From Lysobacteraceae bacterium (lineage in GTDB: Bacteria > Pseudomonadota > Gammaproteobacteria > Xanthomonadales > Wenzhouxiangellaceae), in assembly GCA_020201235.1 (NCBI GenBank), contig JAIVHD010000009.1, positions 15,266-24,403 of the forward strand: DNA of 9,138 nt, read 5' to 3'. Under the pieces are notes generated by a model, which was given only the letters and a program-made list of their open reading frames with translations, did not search any database and was not told the DNA's origin. How positions within the stretch are numbered: the stretch's first letter is position 1; every line of letters starts with the position of its first letter. This document shows, in pieces, positions 1-6,211 of this stretch. A program made the translations under genes and the position numbers.

Positions 1-231
1 CCGCCCGCTTGCAAAAGCAACCGCCAGCGCGTCCAGTTGGTCGCAGATCGCGCGGGCCTGTTGATCGCTTAGTACGCCGATCCGGGCCAGGCCGCGGGCG
101 TGGGCGCGGCTGGCCTGGATGTCATAGACCAGCAGTTCGCGATCGAGCTCGACGTCCTGGCCTGCAAGAAAGCGCGAGATCGCCTCGGGCGTGCGCTGCT
201 GGCCGGATTTTTTCCAGATGGGGTCATTCAT
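1..231 (-). CDS. argH: Argininosuccinate lyase, N-terminal 77 codons (cut by the window edge)
   Basis: Reading leftward from an ATG at 231-229, the frame stays open to the window edge and encodes the first 77 residues. They begin MNDPIWKKSG and include FLAGQDVELDREL and DIQASRAHARGLARIGVLS, the typical amino end of argininosuccinate lyase: a short basic lead, then the helix with the conserved D-x-x-x-S-x-A-H-A pattern. The family enzyme is a cytoplasmic homotetramer that splits argininosuccinate into arginine and fumarate, the last step of the pathway. The catalytic loops lie beyond the window, so the call rests on the N-terminus and on position. It starts 18 bases after the argC stop (252-250), with only a weak GAAGCGAG-like ribosome site in the gap, and is probably the last arg gene seen in the operon. 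No in-frame start precedes this ATG after the argC stop. Confidence 0.88.
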   Translation of the reverse strand, partial: MNDPIWKKSGQQRTPEAISRFLAGQDVELDRELLVYDIQASRAHARGLARIGVLSDQQARAICDQLDALAVAFASGR

Positions 232-249
232 GGCATCGCTCGCTTCGGG

Positions 250-1248
250 TCATTCGTTTGCGCAATGAGGTGCTTGCGGGTTGTGCGCGGCGGCCGTGGC
301 GTCGATCTCGATGCCGTTGAGTTCGGTCAATCCAAGCGCACAGTTGATATTCTGCAGCGCCTGGGAGGCCGCGCCCTTGAGAAGGTTGTCGAGGACCACC
401 ACGAAACTGGCCCGGCGCGGCTCGCGCGCATCGACGCTAAACCCGCCGATCGCCAAGCCTGCACGTGGCCGCAGCGATTTGATTTCAGGAACCCCGGGCT
501 GGACCGTAATCAGTGGTTCGCCAGCCAGCGGGGTTGAAAATGCCTGCAGCAGCGTCTCCGCAGTTTGAGGTTCGCCAAGCTCGACTGCAAGGGTCAGCGA
601 GATTCCCCGGAAAAACGGGGCCACGTGGGGGTGAAAGCGCACCGGCCGACCAAGATGCACGCTGATCTCGGATTCATGCACATGGCCGGTCAGCGCGTAC
701 GGAATCAGGTTGTCGCGCAGACGCTCCGGATCGTTGCGCGCTGACGGCGTTCGGCCAGCACCCGAATAGCCGGAAACGCCAAACACCACCGGTGGTGCGA
801 TGAGCAGATCGCGAATTGGCAGCACGCCGAACTGGGCACCGGTGGCGTAGCAGCCGGGGTTGCTGATGCGGCGCGCCCCGGTCAGCGCTGGCCGGTTGAA
901 TTCGGTCAGGCCGTAGACCCAGTCCGAATCAAAGCGATAATCGGCACCCAGGTCGACGATCATTGCCTCGGGCCAGGCCGCCTCGATGGCGCTGACCCAC
1001 GGCTTGCTGTGGCCGTTGGGCACGGCCAGCACCCAAACGTCGGCGGGCCGGTCGGCAACGTGTTCGGGTGCCAGTGCGATGAAGCGCTGAGCGGCATCCG
1101 GCCATTCGGGGACCTCGTCGGTGATCGGCTGGCCGGCCTGGGCGTTTGAGGCCGCCAGTTCGAGCTCGATGTGCGGGTGGTCGACCAGCAATCGGAGCAG
1201 TTCGCGGCCGGTGTAGCCGCGCGCGCCGACCAGCGCCAGGCGGCTCAT
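250..1248 (-). CDS. argC: N-acetyl-gamma-glutamyl-phosphate reductase
   Basis: A 332-residue cytoplasmic NADPH-dependent reductase that turns N-acetylglutamyl phosphate into N-acetylglutamate semialdehyde, the third step of arginine synthesis. Visible marks are the nucleotide-binding loop GARGYTGREL at residues 8-17, the VPNGHSK segment near 76-82, the catalytic-cysteine motif SNPGCYAT with Cys133, SGYSGAGR at 159-166, the FHPHVAPFFRG segment at 205-215 carrying the likely catalytic histidine, and the C-terminal NLLKGAASQALQNIN run at 288-302. Length is normal for the family. The ATG at 1248-1246 overlaps the argB stop by four bases (ATGA) and has a GGAG ribosome site 8 bases upstream (1260-1257), which supports this start. 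The kinase that makes its substrate is encoded immediately upstream, so the two are probably translationally coupled. Nothing is missing or broken. Confidence 0.96.
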   Translation of the reverse strand: MSRLALVGARGYTGRELLRLLVDHPHIELELAASNAQAGQPITDEVPEWPDAAQRFIALAPEHVADRPADVWVLAVPNGHSKPWVSAIEAAWPEAMIVDLGADYRFDSDWVYGLTEFNRPALTGARRISNPGCYATGAQFGVLPIRDLLIAPPVVFGVSGYSGAGRTPSARNDPERLRDNLIPYALTGHVHESEISVHLGRPVRFHPHVAPFFRGISLTLAVELGEPQTAETLLQAFSTPLAGEPLITVQPGVPEIKSLRPRAGLAIGGFSVDAREPRRASFVVVLDNLLKGAASQALQNINCALGLTELNGIEIDATAAAHNPQAPHCANE

Positions 1249-2564
1249 GGCCGCTGCTCCAGCCAGCCCGAATCGCGCGCCGCGGCATCGGCCACCAGCC
1301 GGCGCATCTGGTCAAAGTCTTCGATACCGATCGAGTAGACCACCCACTGGCCACGCCGGTGACTGGTTTCGGCCTGCTGAAAATACCAGCCGGCAATCGG
1401 GTTGCTGACGCGGGCCCGCCAGTACATGGCCGGACAGCGTGCGCGCAAGGCCTGCCACAGCGCCGCTCCGAGGCCTTCGCCGCGCGCTTCCGGCGTCACC
1501 ACGATCTTGTCCAGATAGGGCAGGCCGTCCAGGCCTTTGATGATCAGCGCTGCGGCCCGGCCGCTTTCGGCCATCAGCAGGCCCATGACCGGACGCGGAT
1601 ACAGCCAGTCGGCCCGCAAGCGTCGATCAAACGCGGCTTCGAGCAGCGTCTGGAGCGTTGCCAGGCGTTCGCCCGGGATCTGCTGGAACCATTCGATGTT
1701 CTCGCCCTTGCGCACCAGCGTGCCGGCGCCGGTGTGCGTGAACAGCTCGCGGGTTAGTTTTTCGGCCGAGGTGATTGAGACCGAGGCCGATGGCGGCAGC
1801 GGCTCGAGCATGTCGCGAATCTGGGCCAGCTTGAGCTGCATGCCCGAATGCACCCAGGACTGGGCCATCAGGCCCTCATAGTCGTTGCTCAGACTGATGG
1901 CCGAAATCACCCGGCCGTTTTCGTCCAGCAGGCCGCCGGTCGGGGTGAGGAAGATGATCTTAAACGGCCGGATCGCCCAGACCAGCTCACGGGTCGCGAC
2001 GTCGGCGTTGATGTTCATGACCTGGCCGGCACGCGATTCGCCGAGGCAGGCAACCACCGGCAGTGCGCCGGACTTGACCGCGCCGCGCACGGCTTCCAGA
2101 TGCACCTGGTTGATCTGTCCGACCAGGCCGAGCTTTTCGCGATCGGCGAAATCGCATTCGAACACGCCGTGCAGCAGGCCACGGGCGCGCACGCCGTGGC
2201 CTTCCAGCGCATCGACCAGGCGCGCGTTCTCGCGATAGATGACCGGCCGGGCAATCGCCATGACTTCCTCGGAGGTCACCCGCAGCCCGTCTCGTTTCAA
2301 GGTTTCGATTCCGGCCTGCGAGAGCGCCGTGTCGAGTTGCTGGCCGGCACCGTGCATGACAATGGGATAGAGCCCGAGTCGGTGCAGAAAGGCCAGTGCT
2401 GTGGCCAGCCCTTCGAGATCCTCGGCCAGTACGCCGCCGCCGACCTTGATGACCGCGAACCGGCTTTCGTTGACCCGCGAGAACTGTTCGAGGTACTGGC
2501 GCGCCTCGCGCGACGAGCCGAGCTGGCCAAGCAGTTCGACGACGATCGGGCGGACTTCGCTCAC
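1245..2564 (-). CDS. argB: Bifunctional N-acetylglutamate synthase/kinase (Xanthomonas-type fusion)
   Basis: The protein has 439 residues, far longer than a stand-alone kinase of about 260-300, and has two domains. Residues about 30-265 are an amino-acid-kinase fold: KVGGGVL at 40-46, HGAGQQLD at 71-78, LRVT at 94-97 and NINADVAT at 184-191. Residues about 285-439 are a GNAT-like N-acetyltransferase domain with VTPEARGEGLGAALW at 356-370 (acetyl-CoA loop) and YWRARVSNPIAGWYF at 381-395, characteristic of the vertebrate/Xanthomonas-like NAGS family. One polypeptide would therefore make N-acetylglutamate from acetyl-CoA and glutamate and then phosphorylate it, replacing separate ArgA and ArgB. 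In known members arginine inhibits the enzyme. I place the start at GTG 2564-2562, which overlaps the argE stop as GTGA. The open frame continues upstream to 2846, but that part lies inside argE and lacks family resemblance. A GGAAA ribosome site sits 9 bases upstream. Its stop overlaps argC by 4 bases. Confidence 0.94.
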   Translation of the reverse strand: MSEVRPIVVELLGQLGSSREARQYLEQFSRVNESRFAVIKVGGGVLAEDLEGLATALAFLHRLGLYPIVMHGAGQQLDTALSQAGIETLKRDGLRVTSEEVMAIARPVIYRENARLVDALEGHGVRARGLLHGVFECDFADREKLGLVGQINQVHLEAVRGAVKSGALPVVACLGESRAGQVMNINADVATRELVWAIRPFKIIFLTPTGGLLDENGRVISAISLSNDYEGLMAQSWVHSGMQLKLAQIRDMLEPLPPSASVSITSAEKLTRELFTHTGAGTLVRKGENIEWFQQIPGERLATLQTLLEAAFDRRLRADWLYPRPVMGLLMAESGRAAALIIKGLDGLPYLDKIVVTPEARGEGLGAALWQALRARCPAMYWRARVSNPIAGWYFQQAETSHRRGQWVVYSIGIEDFDQMRRLVADAAARDSGWLEQRP

Positions 2565-3667
2565 GAGTCGTTTTCCGAGCGCAGGCTTTCCACCAGACCG
2601 CGGTATTGCACGGCGGCGGTTTCGAGTTCGCTCAGTGCCACCCATTCGTCGACCGTATGCGCCTGTTCGATGTGCCCGGGGCCGAGCACGAAGGCGTCCT
2701 TGCCGGCCTCTGAAAACAGCGCGGCCTCGGTCCAGAAATCGACGCTTTCGGTTATTTCCAGGCCGTGCTCCAGGGCAAGCGCGCGCGCACCGTCGCTGGT
2801 GCGCCCGCCGGCCGGCAGCGGCGGCCCGGAAAACGGCACCGTCCATTCAGCCCGCGTGCCGGCCTCGGCCAGCGCCGAAATCGCGTCCAGCAGCGCCTGG
2901 TTGTCCTGCCCCGGTCCGAGACGGGCCGAATAGTGCAGCTTGCAGGAGTCGGCAATCACGTTGCTTTTGAGTCCGCCGGAAATCGTGCCGACGTTGAAAC
3001 AGGTTGGCTGGCCGGCGTCGGCTTGCCGACGGCAATACTCGCAGGCCTCGGCAATCCAGCGCGAAGCGGCGTGAACGGCGTTGTCATCGAGCGCGCGTAA
3101 CTCGGACGAGTGTCCGGCCGCGCCGTTGAAGCTTCCGAGTACAGAAAGAAAGCCGCGGTGCGACAGCACCGCGCGGCTGCCGGTGGGCTCGCAAACCACG
3201 ACCTGGCGAAAACGCGCGGCCTCGCTGGTCTTGAGAAATTCGTCGATGCAGCAACCGCCAGCGCCTTCTTCGTCGCTGGTGAACAGCATGGCCATCGGTG
3301 CATCGGTCACTTCGGCCACGGCCAGCAACGCGGCTGCCGCGCCCTTGATGTCGCAGCTTCCACGCCCGTAGGCGCGACCGTCACGCACGCTCAAGCGTAG
3401 CGCCGGAACCGACCAGCCCGGACCGATGGGGACGGTATCGAGGTGGCAGTTGAACAACCGCTCCGGGTTTCCGCGACGCGCCAGCAGTGTGACGTGGCCG
3501 TCTCCATGATCGATACATGATGTTTCGAAATCCTGCGGCAAAACACCTCGAATGTAGCCGAACATCGGCGAATCGGCAGTGATCTCGCGCGGCGGGTTCT
3601 GGCTGTCGACGGCCACCAGCGCGCCCAGATGTTCCAGGATTCGTTCGATCGACAGGCCGGTACTCAC
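2561..3667 (-). CDS. argE: M20 metallodeacetylase, probably N-acetyl-L-citrulline deacetylase
   Basis: A 368-residue M20/ArgE-DapE family metallohydrolase. The di-metal site is intact: CHLDTVP (residues 74-80, metal His75 and Asp77), GSCDIKGA (103-110, bridging Asp106), SDEEGAGG (131-138, general base Glu133 with Glu134), VCEPT (158-162, metal Glu160) and a C-terminal GHIEQAHTVDEW with His337. FNGAAGHSSE near 180-189 marks the dimerisation lid domain. Family members cut the acetyl group from acetylated amino acids in the cytoplasm. Because the same operon carries an acetylornithine rather than an ornithine carbamoyltransferase, the likely substrate is N-acetylcitrulline, as in Xanthomonas; this is inferred from context, not from a residue I can point to. 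The GTG start at 3667-3665 overlaps the argG stop as GTGA and has GGAG 9 bases upstream. The open frame extends further up to 3751 but that part lies within argG and looks non-native. Confidence 0.93.
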   Translation of the reverse strand: MSTGLSIERILEHLGALVAVDSQNPPREITADSPMFGYIRGVLPQDFETSCIDHGDGHVTLLARRGNPERLFNCHLDTVPIGPGWSVPALRLSVRDGRAYGRGSCDIKGAAAALLAVAEVTDAPMAMLFTSDEEGAGGCCIDEFLKTSEAARFRQVVVCEPTGSRAVLSHRGFLSVLGSFNGAAGHSSELRALDDNAVHAASRWIAEACEYCRRQADAGQPTCFNVGTISGGLKSNVIADSCKLHYSARLGPGQDNQALLDAISALAEAGTRAEWTVPFSGPPLPAGGRTSDGARALALEHGLEITESVDFWTEAALFSEAGKDAFVLGPGHIEQAHTVDEWVALSELETAAVQYRGLVESLRSENDS

Positions 3668-4866
3668 GAGGCTTTGCTCCGGATGCGTCGGGCCAGCGTC
3701 GAGCTTTGCCCGAGCAGTTTGACAAAACCCTCGGCTTCTTCCGGCGACCAAGATGCCGACTGGGCATAAACCGAGTCGGGATCGCTGATGGTGTAGGGCG
3801 AGCGGACCGAAATGGCGGTCAGATCACCGCCTTCGGTGGCCAGCACGACCTGGCCGGTGATGTAGCGGTTGGCCGATTCGAGATAGGCCTCAAGGTCGGT
3901 CTTGTGCGGCTCGAAGAAAAACCCGGTGTAAACAAGCTCAGCCCAGCGCGCGGCGATAATGTGGCGAAACTGGTTTTGCAGGCGTGTGTTGACGGTCTCG
4001 TGCAGCGCCCGCGCGGCCGCCATCAGCGCATCGACGCCGGGACATTCGAACACAATCCGGCCCTTCAGGCCGATCGACACATCGCCGGTGTACAGGTGCC
4101 GGCCAACGCCCCATGCGCCCAGTTCGCGGTTCAGGCGCTCGAGCACGGTCGGCCCGTCCAGCGCTTCGCCATTCAGCGCGTGCAGCCGGCCCTGCTCGAA
4201 CGTCAGCGTCCATTCGGCCCGGCCGTTGGGCCATTCGGCGCGCGGCCGGCACCACACGCGGGTATCGTCGGCGGGTGCTGCGAAGCGGTCGATTTCCTGG
4301 CCGGACAGGGTTACACCGAGCAGGTTTTCGTTGATCGAGTAGCGGCTCGACGAAGTTGGCACCTCGATGCCGGCCTCGGCCATCCATTTCAGTTCGTATT
4401 CGCGAACGTTGCCGGTCTCGCGTTGCAAGTCCCGGATCGGGGCATGGATCCGGTAGTCGCCCAGGCTTCGTACCGACTGATCAAAGCGTAGCTGGTCGTT
4501 GCCCATGCCGGTGCAGCCGTGCGCGAAGTGGCGCGTGCCGAGACGATCGGCCAGCTTCAGGCACTCCTGAACGATGACGTAGCGGTCCGAGCACAGCATC
4601 GGGTAGCGGTCGAGCATGCGCGCGCCGGACCACAGCAGCGGCACGACAAACTGATCCCAGAGCGGTTGCGCGGCATTGAGTTCGTGGTGTTCGACGGCGC
4701 CGAGCGCGCTCGCACGCTCAGCAATCCAGCGTTTGTGTTCGGCATCGACGCCGCCGGTGTCGACAAATGCGGTGTGTACGTCATAGCCCTGTTGTTTCAG
4801 CGCCAGCACGCAGTAGCTGGTGTCCAGGCCTCCGGAGAAAGCCAGCACCAGAGTCTTGTCATTCAT
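3664..4866 (-). CDS. argG: Argininosuccinate synthase
   Basis: A 400-residue ATP-dependent ligase that joins citrulline and aspartate to give argininosuccinate, releasing AMP and pyrophosphate. The N-terminal ATP pyrophosphatase P-loop is clear (AFSGGLDTSYC, residues 9-19). DTGGVDAEH follows at 36-44, and the HGCTGMGNDQLRF motif at 116-128 lies in the citrulline/aspartate site region. A second half with SSRYSINENLLG (about 173-184) and the C-terminal helical multimerisation tail, ending about residue 400, complete it. In many short-type enzymes the residue after CTG is Lys; here it is Met, which I believe also occurs in Xanthomonas relatives. The ATG at 4866-4864 overlaps the argF' stop (ATGA), with GGAGA 6 bases upstream (4877-4873). 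Its substrate citrulline comes from the deacetylase encoded next, and its product goes to ArgH. Confidence 0.96.
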   Translation of the reverse strand: MNDKTLVLAFSGGLDTSYCVLALKQQGYDVHTAFVDTGGVDAEHKRWIAERASALGAVEHHELNAAQPLWDQFVVPLLWSGARMLDRYPMLCSDRYVIVQECLKLADRLGTRHFAHGCTGMGNDQLRFDQSVRSLGDYRIHAPIRDLQRETGNVREYELKWMAEAGIEVPTSSSRYSINENLLGVTLSGQEIDRFAAPADDTRVWCRPRAEWPNGRAEWTLTFEQGRLHALNGEALDGPTVLERLNRELGAWGVGRHLYTGDVSIGLKGRIVFECPGVDALMAAARALHETVNTRLQNQFRHIIAARWAELVYTGFFFEPHKTDLEAYLESANRYITGQVVLATEGGDLTAISVRSPYTISDPDSVYAQSASWSPEEAEGFVKLLGQSSTLARRIRSKAS

Positions 4867-5882
4867 GATCGGTCTCCATTCACGGGTTCGCCCATCAGGT
4901 CCAGCATCAAGGCTTTTTGGGTGTGCAATCGGTTCTCGGCCTCGTCGAGGGCCACGCAGTAGTCGGCATCCATGACCTCATCGGTGGCCTTGATGTTGCG
5001 CCTGAGCGGCAGGCAATGGCTGAAGCGCGCCTGACGGGTCATCGCCATTTTCGCGCCGTCGACCATGAAATGTCGGAACGGGGCACGCAATTGTGCCTCC
5101 TGGTCGGGCTTGCCGTAGTGGCCAAGCGCTCCCCAACTCTTGGCGTAAACCCAGTCGGCGTCGCGGTAGCCGTGCTCGATATCGGTGGTGACTTCGAGCC
5201 GTCCACCGGATTGACGCGCCTGGGCGGCGGCGGCGTGCATAAATTGCGGGTCGAGCCGATAGGCGTCGTCGGGGATTAACAGTGTGACATCCATGCCGAA
5301 CTTGGTGGCGATCAACAGCGCCGAATTGGCGACTGCGGTATTCAGGGGTTTCGGGTGCCAGGTCCAGGTCAGCACGAACTTACGCCCGTCGGGCGCGCCC
5401 AGGTGGTCCTGCAGTGTGCGCATCAGGGCCAGTTCCTGGCATGGGTGAACAATGGTTTCCATGTTGATCACCGGCACCGTGGCGTGACTGGCCAGCGCCT
5501 TGATGATCGCATCCTGACGGTCGACCTGCCAATTCTTGAACAGCGGAAACGCGCGTAGCGCGATCGCGTCGCAGTAGCGCGACAGCACGCCGGCGACTTC
5601 GCTGATGTGCTCCTCGGAGTCGGAATCCATGACCACACCGGTTTCGAATTCGATGCCCCAGGCACCCTTGCCGGGTTCGAGCACGACCGCATGGGCACCG
5701 AGCTGGAACGCGCCGATCTCAAACGACGAGCGCGTGCGCAGCGACGGGTTGAGAAACAGCAAGGCGATGGTCTTGCCGGCCAACGCGCGCGAAACCGGCG
5801 CTTTTCGCAGCTCTGCGGCCTGGTCCAGCAATGCCTGTATCTGTTCGCGCTTGTAATCAATCGTTGATAAAAAATGCTTCAC
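4863..5882 (-). CDS. argF': N-acetyl-L-ornithine carbamoyltransferase (AOTCase)
   Basis: A 339-residue transcarbamylase that makes N-acetylcitrulline from N-acetylornithine and carbamoyl phosphate. The carbamoyl-phosphate loop is FLNPSLRTRSSFE (residues 43-55), followed by the INMETIVHPCQE segment (about 139-150) and HCLPLRRNIKATD (about 289-301). Marks of AOTCase rather than ornithine transcarbamylase are DSDSEEH, whose first Glu (residue 90) corresponds to Glu92 that sets acetylornithine specificity in Xanthomonas campestris, Trp75 in GAWGIEF, and Lys298 in NIKATD, matching the carboxylated Lys302. I choose GTG 5882-5880: the product then begins VKHFLST, aligning with the Xanthomonas start (MSLKHFLNT as I recall it), gives the same length, and has GGATGA 7 bases upstream. 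An in-frame TTG at 5897-5895 lies inside the terminator T-tract and has no ribosome site. First gene of the operon, directly behind a candidate attenuator. Confidence 0.95.
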   Translation of the reverse strand: MKHFLSTIDYKREQIQALLDQAAELRKAPVSRALAGKTIALLFLNPSLRTRSSFEIGAFQLGAHAVVLEPGKGAWGIEFETGVVMDSDSEEHISEVAGVLSRYCDAIALRAFPLFKNWQVDRQDAIIKALASHATVPVINMETIVHPCQELALMRTLQDHLGAPDGRKFVLTWTWHPKPLNTAVANSALLIATKFGMDVTLLIPDDAYRLDPQFMHAAAAQARQSGGRLEVTTDIEHGYRDADWVYAKSWGALGHYGKPDQEAQLRAPFRHFMVDGAKMAMTRQARFSHCLPLRRNIKATDEVMDADYCVALDEAENRLHTQKALMLDLMGEPVNGDRS

Positions 5883-5889
5883 GGTACGG

Positions 5890-5895
5890 TCATCC
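5890..5895 (-). promoter_or_regulatory. Ribosome binding site of argF'
   Basis: On the minus strand GGATGA lies 7 bases before the GTG at 5882-5880, directly after the T-tract of the upstream terminator. It decides between the GTG start and the in-frame TTG at 5897-5895, which has only the hairpin and T-run in front of it. Because it lies just past the terminator, it is transcribed only when termination is avoided. Confidence 0.6.
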
Positions 5896-5922
5896 AAAAA
5901 AAACCCAGCCGGGTGGCTGGGT
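5896..5922 (-). terminator. Intrinsic terminator in the arg operon leader (attenuator)
   Basis: Read on the minus strand, an 8-bp perfect stem (ACCCAGCC, loop ACCC, GGCTGGGT) is followed at once by a run of eight Ts, the first of which is the last stem base. This is a textbook intrinsic terminator pointing towards argF'. On the plus strand the run precedes the stem, so it does not work in that direction. The nearest gene to the right (start 6212) is on the opposite strand, so there is no minus-strand gene for this signal to end. Its job is most simply premature termination of the arg operon transcript. Confidence 0.88.
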
Positions 5923-5977
5923 CGGGTTCATTTCAGGCTTTTAAACTACAAAAGCGTGCTAACGGACCACCCAGCCA
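5914..5977 (-). promoter_or_regulatory. Predicted antiterminator, competing with the leader terminator
   Basis: On the minus strand TGGCTGGGT (5977-5969) is an exact 9-base complement of ACCCAGCCA (5922-5914), which contains the whole 5' arm of the terminator. Pairing of these two segments would leave the terminator 3' arm without a partner. The upstream segment repeats the terminator 3' arm GGCTGGGT, so the two arms compete for the same partner, as in classical attenuators. The upstream segment is also codons 25-28 of the leader frame and ends 7 bases before its stop codon, so a terminating ribosome would cover it. The exact repeat is seen directly; the switching role is inferred. Confidence 0.66.
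5937..5955 (-). promoter_or_regulatory. Small hairpin between the antiterminator arms
   Basis: GCTTTT (5955-5950), a 7-base loop and AAAAGC (5942-5937) form a perfect 6-bp stem on the minus strand, lying just between the leader stop codon and the terminator. It contains four A-T pairs and is weak alone, but it would shorten the distance between the two antiterminator arms and help them meet. It is not followed by a T-run, so it is not itself a terminator. Confidence 0.4.
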
Positions 5978-6051
5978 TGTAAGGCTCCAAGTCGGCGTCG
6001 CGGCCGCGGGTCGAGCGCCAGAAGGCGTAAAACAATCAGTTTGGTCCACAT
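5959..6051 (-). CDS. Arg-rich leader peptide of the arg operon (predicted, 30 aa)
   Basis: An ATG at 6051-6049 opens a 30-codon frame ending in TAG at 5961-5959, 76 bases before the argF' start. Six residues are Arg, four of them in the five codons 16-20 (CGG, CCG, CGA, CGC, CGA giving R-P-R-R-R), with CGA used twice. The first part is Leu-rich (LIVLRLLAL). The end of the frame coincides with the predicted antiterminator arm. The arrangement matches leader peptides of amino-acid attenuators, here with arginine as the sensed amino acid. The ribosome site is uncertain: AAAAGG touches the ATG and AGAG lies 8 bases upstream. The same frame is open back to ATG 6150, with an in-frame GTG between, so the true start may differ without changing the Arg cluster or stop. 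I do not expect the peptide to have a function of its own. Confidence 0.58.
   Translation of the reverse strand: MWTKLIVLRLLALDPRPRRRLGALHGWVVR
5994..6019 (-). promoter_or_regulatory. Possible pause hairpin over the leader Arg codons
   Basis: On the minus strand GGCG-C-TCG (6019-6012) can pair with CGACGCC (6000-5994) as 7 bp with one bulged C and an 11-base GC-rich loop. It spans leader codons 12-20, including the Arg cluster. In classical attenuators an early hairpin pauses polymerase until a ribosome loads. In this GC-rich stretch such a fold could also be chance. Confidence 0.3.
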
Positions 6052-6105
6052 CCTTTTAACTCTGCCACAGAACACGAGCCAGTACAAGCGCCAGATGCGT
6101 TCCGA

Positions 6106-6111
6106 ATAGTA
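6106..6111 (-). promoter_or_regulatory. Weak candidate -10 box for the arg operon
   Basis: TACTAT on the minus strand matches four of six consensus -10 bases and would start a transcript roughly 50 bases before the leader ATG at 6051, a sensible position. I see no good -35 at 16-18 bases upstream, where the sequence is an alternating GC run. The real promoter may lie elsewhere between 6051 and about 6212. No convincing ArgR-type operator was recognised in this region. Confidence 0.2.
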
Positions 6112-6149
6112 GAACGCGCGAACGACGCGCGCGCGAAGGTCTTCGAGCA

Positions 6150-6179
6150 TTGGCTCGCGAACGGTCGACGCGCTACACT
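6150..6179 (+). promoter_or_regulatory. Candidate promoter of the methyltransferase/oxygenase pair
   Basis: TTGGCT (6150-6155) and TACACT (6174-6179) are separated by 18 bases and resemble sigma-70 -35 and -10 boxes (four of six in the -10). Transcription would begin near 6186, giving a leader of about 25 bases before the ATG at 6212. No clear ribosome binding site lies in that leader. Confidence 0.33.
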
Positions 6180-6211
6180 GGCAGGCTTTCGGGTCCTATG
6201 TGTAAATTGCC

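Noticed and set aside
2565..2846. Upstream extension of argB into argE
   Set aside because: The extra residues are Arg/Ala-rich antifamily sequence read from argE codons; the GTG at 2564 begins the recognisable protein and forms a GTGA overlap.
1848..2933. Long plus-strand open frame of 361 codons opposite argB and argE
   Set aside because: It is antisense to two genes with clear catalytic motifs, shows no recognisable domain, and such mirror frames are common in GC-rich coding DNA.
5883..5897. In-frame TTG at 5897 as the argF' start
   Set aside because: It would add five residues, falls in the terminator T-tract, and has no ribosome site. GTG 5882 has GGATGA at 7 bases and gives the family length of 339.
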